Positions 1-7,580 of a stretch of 64,000 bases of DNA are shown here, piece by piece. The stretch is from the NCBI GenBank assembly GCA_016717595.1, contig JADKFE010000015.1:1-64000 (forward strand), read 5' to 3'. The position numbers and the translations under genes are program-made. This stretch comes from Deltaproteobacteria bacterium (GTDB taxonomy: Bacteria; Myxococcota_A; UBA796; CAJQPC01). How positions within the stretch are numbered: position 1 is the first letter of the stretch; each line of letters begins with the position of its first letter. The notes under the pieces are model-generated. The model was not told where the DNA came from. It worked only from the letters and a program-made list of their open reading frames with translations, and made no database searches.

Positions 1-51
1 GCTGTTGCGCTCAAACCGCGCTGAGGAGGCCGCCGCCGCCGCCAGGCCTGC

Positions 52-363
52 GTGCACGCGCTGACGGCCTTGGGCCAGCGCGCCGCCGCCGCCGCCGCGA
101 GGCGCGCCTGGGGAGACGCCTTGGCTTTGGGCGGCGCTTGGGCCGAGGCCGAGATCACCTACGCTTTGGCGCTGAGAGAGCACGCCCGGGTGGCGGATCT
201 TCGCGGCGCGCGGCGCTGCCTCACCCGGCTCCTCGACCTCAACCGCGCCGGAGACGACACCGCGCGGGCCCTGGAGCTGCTCGTGCTCCTCGACGCCATC
301 GACGCCGAGGGCCGCCAAGACGACGACATGAACACGAGCACGAGCACGGACACGGCGCGATGA
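52..363 (+). CDS. Hypothetical TPR-like helical protein
   Basis: Encodes about 103 residues. The first 90 are Ala/Leu/Arg-rich with a spacing of small and aromatic residues (AEAEITYALALREHA) that recalls tetratricopeptide repeats. The end is a low-complexity NTSTSTDTAR tail. The frame is closed by a TGA at 22-24, so the only usual start is GTG at 52; an AGGAGG lies at 24-29, too far upstream to be its ribosome site. The protein may therefore be the tail of a longer gene broken just upstream. The stop overlaps the ATG of the protease gene (360) by 3 bases, suggesting coupled translation. No function can be assigned. Confidence 0.5.
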   Translation: MHALTALGQRAAAAAARRAWGDALALGGAWAEAEITYALALREHARVADLRGARRCLTRLLDLNRAGDDTARALELLVLLDAIDAEGRQDDDMNTSTSTDTAR

Positions 364-1535
364 CCCTCGCCGCCCTGGGCCTGAGCGTCGGGGTGCTCGC
401 CCAGAGCGCGCCCCCCGTCGTCGGCGGGGCCCCGGCGGAGGCCGGAGATTGGCCGAGCGTCGCCGCGCTCTACGACGCCGACGGGCGGCTCTTCTGCTCG
501 GGGGTGCTCATCGGCCCGGAGCATGTGCTGACCGCCGGTCATTGTGGCGCGGCGCCGCCGGTGAAGGTCGTCCTGGACGTCGTCGACACCTTGGGCGCCC
601 AGGGCGTGGCGCGCGGCGTCGCCCAGGTTGACGTGGAGCCCGCCTATTGGGAGGGCCTCGACGTGGCGCTGATCCGCCTAGACGCCCCGGTAGACCTCGA
701 CGTCCCCCCTGCGCTCTCCGGCTGCGCCACAAACCAGCTCTACGACGGCGCCCCGGCGGAGCTCGTCGGCTTTGGCGCCACGCAGCCCACGGACGAGGCC
801 GACGGGCGCCTCTACGCCGTGACGATGCCCGTCATCGACGCCGACTGTGATGACCCCGACCGCGGCTGCCGCGAGGCCATCGCCGGGGCGGAGCTGCTCG
901 CCGGGGGCGGCGGCCTCGACTCCTGCGCGGGAGACAGCGGCGCCCCGCTCTTCGTCTGGACCGACTGGGGCGCGCCGTTGCTCGTAGGCGTCGTCTCCCG
1001 GGCGGCCTGGCCCGCGACGACGGCCTGCGGTGACGGCGGGATCTACCTTCGCCTCGACGCCTTGACCCTGTGGCTTCACGAGCGCGGCGTAGACGTGCCC
1101 AGCCCCGAGTGCCCGCCGCGCGCCGACAACAACCCGCCCCGGCCCAGCGCCGGGGTGCTCACCGCCGCGCCGGGCGAGACCGTGAGCGCGCAGATCTACG
1201 CCAACGACGCCGACCGGGACGACCGCCACGCCTACCGCCTCCACCAAGCGCCCACCCACGGCCTCGCGCGGCTCAGCCAAGAGGGCCACCTCACCCTGAC
1301 CACAGACGCCACCTTTGTGGGCGAAGACAGCGCCGTTGTGCTCGTGAGCGACGGCGCCGCCGAGGTGGCGCTCACCGTGCGCATCGTCGTCGTGGCCGAG
1401 GCCCCCGAGCCGCCGATCGTCCTGGCACCCTACTCCGGCTGCGGCGGGCCGCCGGGCGGCGCCGCGCTCATCCCCCTCCCCGCCCTGCTCCGCCTTCGTC
1501 GCCGACCCAAACCCCACAACCGGAGATCCCGATGA
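360..1535 (+). CDS. Secreted trypsin-like serine protease (S1 family), MYXO-CTERM-like tail
   Basis: An exported S1 (chymotrypsin-fold) endopeptidase of about 391 residues. Starting at ATG 360 gives a short signal peptide ending near AQS and a mature VVGG-type N-terminus near residue 20. The catalytic triad is complete: His61 in TAGHC, Asp101 in DVALI, Ser193 in CAGDSGAP. Asp187, six residues before the Ser, predicts trypsin-like Arg/Lys specificity. From about residue 265 to 355 a cadherin/Big-like beta domain follows (DNNPPRPSAG...). The C-terminus has Cys-Gly-Gly, a short hydrophobic stretch and an RLRRRP cluster, like the MYXO-CTERM sorting signal. The stop overlaps the next ATG (1532). 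An upstream in-frame extension to 138 lies over the preceding gene and is less likely. Confidence 0.9.
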   Translation: MTLAALGLSVGVLAQSAPPVVGGAPAEAGDWPSVAALYDADGRLFCSGVLIGPEHVLTAGHCGAAPPVKVVLDVVDTLGAQGVARGVAQVDVEPAYWEGLDVALIRLDAPVDLDVPPALSGCATNQLYDGAPAELVGFGATQPTDEADGRLYAVTMPVIDADCDDPDRGCREAIAGAELLAGGGGLDSCAGDSGAPLFVWTDWGAPLLVGVVSRAAWPATTACGDGGIYLRLDALTLWLHERGVDVPSPECPPRADNNPPRPSAGVLTAAPGETVSAQIYANDADRDDRHAYRLHQAPTHGLARLSQEGHLTLTTDATFVGEDSAVVLVSDGAAEVALTVRIVVVAEAPEPPIVLAPYSGCGGPPGGAALIPLPALLRLRRRPKPHNRRSR

Positions 1536-1825
1536 TCACCAAGCTCAGCCTCCTGGACCGTGACGCCGCCCTGGCCACCCTGCCCGCGTGGCGCCTCAAC
1601 GACGCCCAAGACGCCATTCACCGCAGCTTCCGCTTCAAAGACTTCTCCGAGGCCTTCGGGTTTATGACCCGGGTGGCCCTGCTCGCTGAGGCCCAAGACC
1701 ACCACCCCGAGTGGGAGAACGTCTACGCCCGGGTGGAGATCACGCTCACCACCCACGACGCCGGGGGCCTGAGCGAGCGGGACGTGCGCCTCGCCCGGTC
1801 CATCGACGGGCTGCTCGGGGGCTAA
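1532..1825 (+). CDS. phhB: 4a-hydroxytetrahydrobiopterin dehydratase (PCD/DCoH)
   Basis: A 97-residue protein of the pterin-4a-carbinolamine dehydratase family. It dehydrates 4a-hydroxytetrahydropterin and so recycles the cofactor of aromatic amino acid hydroxylases; in bacteria it may also act on molybdopterin-like pterins. The signature is clear: AEAQDHHPEWENVY, with His-His-Pro and downstream Trp/Tyr, then TTHDAGGLSERD. The length is typical. Its ATG overlaps the stop of the protease gene (ATGA), which fixes the start. No phenylalanine hydroxylase is visible in this window, so the physiological substrate is not shown by context. Confidence 0.93.
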   Translation: MITKLSLLDRDAALATLPAWRLNDAQDAIHRSFRFKDFSEAFGFMTRVALLAEAQDHHPEWENVYARVEITLTTHDAGGLSERDVRLARSIDGLLGG

Positions 1826-1853
1826 GGCGCACAAAACTCGCTAAACAGGGCGG

Positions 1854-2954
1854 ATGCTCCCGCACCTCTTCAGCTTGACGCCCGATCAGCTCGCCGAGCT
1901 CCTCCGCGGCGCCGATGTCCCCTGCTCCGACGCCGAGGCCCGCCGTGTGGTCAGCCGCCTCGTCGCCGACGGTCGCCCGGATCTCACCGGGCCCCACCCC
2001 GTCGCCAAGGTGCTGCGCGCCGCCGTAGACGCCCACACCCGGCGGGACCTCCCCCGGGTGCTGGAGCGGGTGCCCGACCCCGACGACGGCTCGGTGCGCT
2101 ACCTGTTTGAGGCTGAAGACGGCGTGGTGTTTGAGGCCGTGCGAATCCCGCTGCACAAGGCGGGGCGGTTCTCGGTCTGCCTCTCGTCCCAGGCCGGCTG
2201 CGCCATGGGCTGTGACTTCTGCGCCACGGGGCGCCTGGGGCTCAAACGAAACCTCAAGTCCTGGGAGATGGTCGCCCAGTGGCGGATCGTGCAGGATGAG
2301 GCCCCGGGCCGGGTGAGCGGCGCGGTGTTTATGGGCCAAGGCGAGCCCCTGCACAACTATGACGAGGTGATTCAGGCCGCCAAGATGCTCTCCCACCCCA
2401 ACGGCGGGCGAATCTCGGCGGACAACATCACCATCTCCACCGTAGGCCTGGTGCCGCAGCTCCGGCGCTACACCCGCGAGGGCCACCCCTACCGCCTCAT
2501 CGTCTCGTTGACCTCGGCCATCCCCGAGCGCCGGGCCCAGCTTCTGCCCGTGGCCGGGCGTTTCCCCCTGCCCGAGCTGATGGAGGCCCTCAAAGAGCAC
2601 GCCGAGGCCCACGGCGACCGGCAGACCGTCGCCTGGGTGCTCATGGCGGGGGTGAACACGGGCCCGGATGAGGTCGAGGCGCTCAAGGGGCTGTTGGAGG
2701 GCATGCCGCTGCGGTTTAACCTCATCGACGTGAACGACAGCCGCCCTGACGGCTACGCCCGGGCTGAAGACGCCGAGCGCAAACGGTTCATCGACGCCTT
2801 GCAGGCGCTCAAGGCCCCGGTGGTGCGGCGCTACTCGGTGGGGCGCGGTCGCCACTCGGCCTGCGGGATGCTCGCCGGGAAACGCCTCGCCGAGCTGGCC
2901 GCTGAAGACGCCGCCGCCGCCGCGATCAGCGCACCGCCGCCGAGCAGCGCATAA
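1854..2954 (+). CDS. rlmN: 23S rRNA (adenine2503-C2)/tRNA A37 methyltransferase RlmN
   Basis: A radical SAM methyltransferase that puts a C2 methyl group on A2503 of 23S rRNA, and in many bacteria on A37 of some tRNAs. The 366-residue protein has the [4Fe-4S] motif CAMGCDFC (Cys116, 120, 123), the SAM-binding motif MGQGEPLHN at about 160-168, and the C-terminal catalytic Cys337 in RGRHSACGM. RlmN forms a methyl-cysteine intermediate with a second Cys of this kind. Cytosolic. Its 3' end overlaps the convergent kinase gene by 29 bases (2926-2954), so the two transcripts are antisense to each other there. Confidence 0.95.
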   Translation: MLPHLFSLTPDQLAELLRGADVPCSDAEARRVVSRLVADGRPDLTGPHPVAKVLRAAVDAHTRRDLPRVLERVPDPDDGSVRYLFEAEDGVVFEAVRIPLHKAGRFSVCLSSQAGCAMGCDFCATGRLGLKRNLKSWEMVAQWRIVQDEAPGRVSGAVFMGQGEPLHNYDEVIQAAKMLSHPNGGRISADNITISTVGLVPQLRRYTREGHPYRLIVSLTSAIPERRAQLLPVAGRFPLPELMEALKEHAEAHGDRQTVAWVLMAGVNTGPDEVEALKGLLEGMPLRFNLIDVNDSRPDGYARAEDAERKRFIDALQALKAPVVRRYSVGRGRHSACGMLAGKRLAELAAEDAAAAAISAPPPSSA

Positions 2955-4641
2955 ACGCCTCACGACAGTTGACGATCACCACCTGACCGGCGCCGACCTG
3001 GGCCCAGCCCGCCTTTACTTCGGGGCGACCGCCGAAGCTCACCAGCACCTCGTAGCGCCCCGCGGGGACCTGGCCGGGCTTGTAGCGGCCCTTGTTGTTG
3101 ACCAAGGCCACAACGCCGGGATCTCCGGTGACGTTCACCATGCCCATGTCCGCGGCGAGGGTCGGCGCGTGGCCTGCAGGCGGCTCGGCCACGACCTTGG
3201 CGGGGGGCTCCACGGGGGGATCTTGGGGCGTGGTGACCGGCGCGGTGGGGGGTGTCGGCGGCGGCTGAGGCGGCGGCGCCTTGACCGTGCCGCTCGTGGT
3301 GGGCGGCGGCGTAGGCTCGACCCCCTCGGCCTCGACGATGGCGTCAAGCTCACCCTCGTCGGGGGGAGGCTCTTCGGGCACCGCGGGCGGAGGCACCAAG
3401 GCCACGGCCACGGGCGCTGGCACATAGGTGGCGAGCCGCTGGGCCCCGACGAGCTGGCCCAGGCGCGCGGCGCCGAGCATGATCAGCGCGGCGAGCACCA
3501 CCGCCGTGAACGCCAACAGCGCCTCTTTGGTGCGGCGCTGCGGAGGCGCGGCGTCGGACCAAGCCGGGGGCGGCGTCGAGATGTTCGCGAGGTCCAACGC
3601 CGACATCTCGTCAGTGTCTTCGCCGTCGTCCTCCATGGGGTAGGTGCGGTTCTCGTCGAAGGTGGAGTCGGCGGCGCCGTCGCCTCGGGCCGACTGCTCG
3701 CTGAGCGTCATGCCGCTGAGGTCGTTCGCCATCGCCAGCGACGCCGAGCGGCCCTCACGCAGGTAGGGCACGATGCGGTCGGCCCACTCCGAGAGGCTCT
3801 CCCCCGGGGCGGCGCGCTGGGCCTTCCGGGCGGCGAGCTCGACGGCGCGGGCGGTGGGGCGGTCCTTCGCCTCATAGGCCAACATCGACGAGATGAGGGG
3901 CAGAACCTCGTGTTTTGGGTCGCCGAGCACCGTCGCCACCTGACGCAGCGCCGCCTCTCGCAGCCCGTTGTGCCGCTGGATGTTGGAGCTGGTGCGGCCC
4001 AGACGTTCGCCGACGACCATCTCGTAGAGCACGACGCCCAAGGCGTAGATGTCCCCTTCAGCGCCGTCTACGGAGTCGAGACGCTCGGGCGCCATGTAGC
4101 CGAAGCTGCCGACGAGCATGAGGTTTGAGCTCGACTCGCGCTGAAAATCGGCCCGGGCCACACCAAAGTCGAGGAGCTTCACCGAGCCCGTGGCCGTGAG
4201 CTGCAGGTTGGAGGGCTTGATGTCGCGGTGGATGAGGCGCAGGGGCCGACCGTCGGGGCCGGGCTGGGCCCAGGCGGCGTGCAGCGCGCTCGCCACCTCA
4301 GCGATGATCTCCAAGGCCACGGGCAGCGGCAGGCGCTTGTCCGCCGTGGCCTCCATCAAGTTCACGCCCTCGATGTACTCCATGACCATCGCCCAGCCCG
4401 CCTCGATGCGGACGAGGCCATCGACCTGGAGGATGGCGCGGTGGCGGAGCAGGCCGAGCAGGCGGGCCTCGTCGCGGAGGCGCTGGGTGAGGTCGGCGCG
4501 GCCGGAGACCTCGGGGCGGAGGATCTTCACCGCGACGTCTTTGGTGAACCCGCTCTCGGCCAGAAGTCGCGCTCGATACACAGATCCGAAGCTGCCCTGG
4601 CCGATGGGCTCCATGATCTGGTAGCGGCGGGCGTTCACCAC
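2926..4641 (-). CDS. Membrane-anchored Ser/Thr protein kinase with C-terminal PEGA-like domain
   Basis: A eukaryote-like (PknB/Hanks-type) kinase of 571 residues. The N-terminal kinase domain shows the glycine loop GQGSFG (14-19), Lys39 in VAVK, the catalytic loop HRDIKPSN (138-145), DFG (158-160) and APE (184-186), so it should be active. A Thr/Glu/Asp-rich juxtamembrane linker leads to one transmembrane helix (about 373-393). Outside is a Pro-rich stretch and a terminal PEGA-like beta domain (ALVNNKGRYKPGQVPAGRYE) with a Cys pair (NCREAFMRC). It starts at GTG 4641, overlapping the stop of the upstream gene by 7 bases, so the pair is probably co-translated. Substrates are unknown; a PP2C phosphatase lies upstream on the same strand. 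Confidence 0.93.
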   Translation of the reverse strand: MVNARRYQIMEPIGQGSFGSVYRARLLAESGFTKDVAVKILRPEVSGRADLTQRLRDEARLLGLLRHRAILQVDGLVRIEAGWAMVMEYIEGVNLMEATADKRLPLPVALEIIAEVASALHAAWAQPGPDGRPLRLIHRDIKPSNLQLTATGSVKLLDFGVARADFQRESSSNLMLVGSFGYMAPERLDSVDGAEGDIYALGVVLYEMVVGERLGRTSSNIQRHNGLREAALRQVATVLGDPKHEVLPLISSMLAYEAKDRPTARAVELAARKAQRAAPGESLSEWADRIVPYLREGRSASLAMANDLSGMTLSEQSARGDGAADSTFDENRTYPMEDDGEDTDEMSALDLANISTPPPAWSDAAPPQRRTKEALLAFTAVVLAALIMLGAARLGQLVGAQRLATYVPAPVAVALVPPPAVPEEPPPDEGELDAIVEAEGVEPTPPPTTSGTVKAPPPQPPPTPPTAPVTTPQDPPVEPPAKVVAEPPAGHAPTLAADMGMVNVTGDPGVVALVNNKGRYKPGQVPAGRYEVLVSFGGRPEVKAGWAQVGAGQVVIVNCREAFMRCSAAVR

Positions 4642-5465
4642 GTCAGCACCGCCGCGACGCCAAGCCCCGCAGCGGTCAGCGCCGTCGCGGCGGAGCCGAG
4701 CACGAGGCCATGGTTCTTGCGCAGCGCCGCCTCAGCCTGGTTGTAGCAGGCGTCGCTGCCGGAGACGCAGGCGCTCTCATCAAAGAACGCCGCTTCAGCC
4801 CGCACGGCGCCTTGGTAGAGCACAAGGGAGGTGATCGCCGCCGCCCCAGCGCCCGCGGCCACGGCCCAGGCGGGGTTGAACTTGAGCTTCCACTCCTCGC
4901 CTTCCTGAACCTCGGGGTAGGCCGGCAGCACGTCCGCGGCGTCGGCCTGGAGCGTCCACCACACCGCGCCATCGGCGCCGATGTACTGCACGATCGCCGG
5001 GCGATCGCCGGGGCGGGTCGTCGCGCGGGCGCCGTCCACACGCAGCTCACCGGCCTCGGGGGGCTGCAGCGGCAGGGGCGGCGCCTCGGGGCGGCTGCGG
5101 GCGTCATCAAAGGCCGCGCGCAGAGGGTGACCCTCGGGGGCGACGCCGCTGGGCAAGGTGGCCTTGGGCTGCACCCGCGCCATCGCCGCGAGGTAGTCCG
5201 TCGCCTGCGGGAGATCTTGGCCCAAGAAGGCCGCGTACGCCGCGACGCGGTGCACCTGGGCGGCGTCGATGGGCGTGAGCGGCTCCATCACGCAGGGCAG
5301 GCGGTTCTGGGCCTCGGTCCAAGAGAGCTGAAAGCCGATGTCGTCCATCTCGGCGTAGCTCGACTCCGCGAGGGCGAGGGACTGGACGAGCTGCTCGGCG
5401 CTGTAGCGCGTTGAGCACTCCGCAGACCAAGCCACCGCCGACACCAACCACATCCCCAGCATCAT
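4635..5465 (-). CDS. Exported hypothetical protein with two C-terminal hydrophobic helices
   Basis: A 276-residue protein of no recognised family. The start at ATG 5465 (next to a second ATG at 5462) follows a GGGAGGG ribosome site and begins a signal peptide (MMLGMWLVSAVAWSAE). An in-frame extension to 5591 exists but would overlap the upstream gene. The middle is mainly alpha-helical, then comes a small beta stretch (ELRVDGARATTRPGDRP) that resembles PEGA-type modules. Two hydrophobic segments near residues 200-225 and 255-275 suggest a membrane-anchored C-terminus. It overlaps the kinase start by 7 bases. The likely role is as periplasmic or envelope partner of the kinase, from position only. 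Confidence 0.7.
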   Translation of the reverse strand: MMLGMWLVSAVAWSAECSTRYSAEQLVQSLALAESSYAEMDDIGFQLSWTEAQNRLPCVMEPLTPIDAAQVHRVAAYAAFLGQDLPQATDYLAAMARVQPKATLPSGVAPEGHPLRAAFDDARSRPEAPPLPLQPPEAGELRVDGARATTRPGDRPAIVQYIGADGAVWWTLQADAADVLPAYPEVQEGEEWKLKFNPAWAVAAGAGAAAITSLVLYQGAVRAEAAFFDESACVSGSDACYNQAEAALRKNHGLVLGSAATALTAAGLGVAAVLTW

Positions 5466-5493
5466 CAGGCCCTCCCAGCCGCTCCGCGTCCGC

Positions 5494-6519
5494 TCATAGC
5501 CCCAGCCCCGGCAGAATGTACCCGAGCCCAACGGTGCCCGCGCTCGTGTCCGCCGCGTCGGGGGCGCCGAGCCAGAGGTCGGGGTAACCATCCCCGGTGA
5601 CGTCGCCGAGCGGCGCGAGGCTGCCGCCGAGACCGACGTTGGCCGCGCCGCCGTCGACGATGAGATCCGCCTCGCTCACGCCGCGCGGGCCGCCGTCGAC
5701 GGGGCCGAAGAACAGGTACGCCCGGCCCGAGTTCTCACCCTTCTTGCCGTCATAGCCCGGGGCGCCGACGATGAGGTCGTCGACGCCGTCGAGGTTGAAG
5801 TCACCCGCGCCGCTCACCACGCCGAGCTCATCGTCGGGGTTCTCGCCGACCAGGCGCGTGTGCTGGATGAGGATGAGGTCGTCCTGCAAGAAGTAGTCGA
5901 AGACGTCAGCGCCGCCGAGCACCACATACACCGCGCCGCGGTCCTCGAGGTCGTAGCCCGGCGCGCCGACGAGGATGTCGTCGTAGCCGTCGCCATCGAC
6001 GTCACCCGCCCCGGCCAGGCCCTCGCTGGCGAAGTCGTTCTTGGACTCACCGTCGAGGCGGTGGAACTCGTCGATGTCGAGCCAGGTGGTGGGCAGGTCA
6101 AAGCCCACCCAGACCGCGCCCGTGGTGCCGCTGATCGTCGAGCCGAAGGCGTGGTCTGGAGAGCCCTCGCCGTTGATGTCGCCGAGAGACGCGATGGTGT
6201 TGCCGATCTGGTCGCTCGCCGTGGTGCCGCGGATGCAGGCCAAGGCGTCCCGGGGGGTGACGTTCACCCCGGGCTCGGCCCCGGAGTACATGCAGATCTG
6301 CCCGGCGTTCGCGGCGGTGGTCGAGGTGGTGACGTCGTTGTCCCACAGCGGCGAGGCGACGATGAAGTCGTCGAGGTCGTCGCGGTTGAGATCGCCGCCG
6401 TAGGAGATGCTCAGGCCAAAACGGTCGGAGGCGTCTTCGCCCCGATAGGTGCCGTCACCCGCCACGGCGCTCTCGCCCGCGACGAGGGTTGACGCGTAGA
6501 GCATCCAGGCTTTGCCCAT
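5494..6519 (-). CDS. FG-GAP repeat protein, C-terminal part of a frameshifted gene
   Basis: The C-terminal 341 residues of a secreted beta-propeller protein. It has repeated FG-GAP/integrin-alpha type units with DVDGDGYDDILVGAPGYD and DFNLDGVDDLIVGAPGYD, whose Asp-rich loops bind Ca2+ in known members. The reading frame continues the upstream fragment (6411-7523). The protein reads ADDGATK in one frame and then DMGKAWMLYAS in this one, as if one G is missing near 6520-6525. The ATG at 6519 is therefore probably internal. Taken together the two parts form one lipoprotein of about 670 residues. Confidence 0.75.
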   Translation of the reverse strand: MGKAWMLYASTLVAGESAVAGDGTYRGEDASDRFGLSISYGGDLNRDDLDDFIVASPLWDNDVTTSTTAANAGQICMYSGAEPGVNVTPRDALACIRGTTASDQIGNTIASLGDINGEGSPDHAFGSTISGTTGAVWVGFDLPTTWLDIDEFHRLDGESKNDFASEGLAGAGDVDGDGYDDILVGAPGYDLEDRGAVYVVLGGADVFDYFLQDDLILIQHTRLVGENPDDELGVVSGAGDFNLDGVDDLIVGAPGYDGKKGENSGRAYLFFGPVDGGPRGVSEADLIVDGGAANVGLGGSLAPLGDVTGDGYPDLWLGAPDAADTSAGTVGLGYILPGLGL

Positions 6520-7523
6520 GTCTTTGTGGCGCCGTCGTCCGCCAGGGGCGCGCCCATGATCAGCGCGACCTCGTGGCCGGGCTCGTCGGAGCCCTCCCCC
6601 GCCCGGGCGTTGGGCAACACCGCCAGGCCATAGCCGAGGTACTCGTTGGGGGCGCCGTAGAGGGTGATCCAGGCGTCGTCGGCCTCGGTGGAGGACTGAA
6701 TTGGGCCCTTAAAGATGTAGACCGCGCCGCTCTTGGTGCCGCCGGCCTTGGAGCTGTCGGCGCCGAGGATCAGCTCGTTCACGCCGTCGCCGTTGAGGTC
6801 CGCGGCGCGGGCGGTGAGGCCAAAGTTGACGCTGGACGTCCCGGACTCGCCGGAGATCATCACGTCGAGGGTGCTGACGTTGAGCGTCGGGCCCTCGTAC
6901 ACACACTCGGGCGCGCCGCCGTCGCAGTTGTTGTCGAGGCCGTCGTTACACACCTCGTCGGCGTCGGGGCGCACGGCGGCGTCGGCGTCGTCGCAGTCGG
7001 TGTCGTCGAAGACGTAGCCCGAGGGCTGGGTGCAGGCCTGGGCGGTGACGGTCACGTCCCCGTAGCCGTCGTCGTCGCGGTCGGCGTACCAGGTGGAGGT
7101 GCCTTGGGCGTCGGGCTCGTCGATGTCGCCGTCACAGTCGTTGTCTTGCTCGTCACAGAGCTCTTGACCGTCGGGGGAGATCGCCCCGTCGCTGTCGTCG
7201 CAGTCTTCAGCGTTCTTGACGTAGCCCTCGGGCGCGAGGCAGCTATCGACCGAGGTGAACGGATCCCCAAAGCCGTCGCCGTCGGCGTCGAGCCAGGCGA
7301 GATCCGAGCCCGCGGGCGCGCCCTCGTCCACCGCGCCATCGCAGTCGTTGTCGAGGCCATCACAGCCCTCGGCGCCGGTGGGGGCCACGAGCGGGTTGGC
7401 GTCATCGCAGTCAGAGGGCCAAGTGGTGCCGTCGTTGTCGACGTCAAAACGCGCAGCGGCCTCGTCGTCCGAGACCCAAGCGCAAGCGAAGAAGAGCAGG
7501 GGTAGCCACATGATTGCCTGCAT
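6411..7523 (-). CDS. MopE-repeat/FG-GAP lipoprotein, N-terminal part of a frameshifted gene
   Basis: The N-terminal part of the same gene. From ATG 7523 (or 7511) it begins with a short signal sequence MWLPLLFFACAW whose FFAC fits a lipobox. Three MopE-type putative metal-binding repeats follow, each DCDD...P...E.CD...DN(D/N)CDG; this motif is widespread in Myxococcota surface proteins. A first FG-GAP unit comes next (LNGDGVNELILGAD). After about position 6520 this frame loses similarity and runs out of frame to a stop at 6411, while the other frame continues the propeller. Whether the break is real or a one-base sequencing error cannot be settled from sequence alone. Confidence 0.75.
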   Translation of the reverse strand: MQAIMWLPLLFFACAWVSDDEAAARFDVDNDGTTWPSDCDDANPLVAPTGAEGCDGLDNDCDGAVDEGAPAGSDLAWLDADGDGFGDPFTSVDSCLAPEGYVKNAEDCDDSDGAISPDGQELCDEQDNDCDGDIDEPDAQGTSTWYADRDDDGYGDVTVTAQACTQPSGYVFDDTDCDDADAAVRPDADEVCNDGLDNNCDGGAPECVYEGPTLNVSTLDVMISGESGTSSVNFGLTARAADLNGDGVNELILGADSSKAGGTKSGAVYIFKGPIQSSTEADDAWITLYGAPNEYLGYGLAVLPNARAGEGSDEPGHEVALIMGAPLADDGATKTWAKPGCSTRQPSSRARAPWRVTAPIGAKTPPTVLA

Positions 7524-7580
7524 CTTAGCGTGCGCGGCGCAGACACGCAGGGCTTCCCTCACGGACTCTCATTGAGTCGC

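Noticed and set aside
28..110. GCC/GCG repeat as a microsatellite
   Set aside because: It encodes poly-Ala in a plausible helical protein and is ordinary for this base composition.
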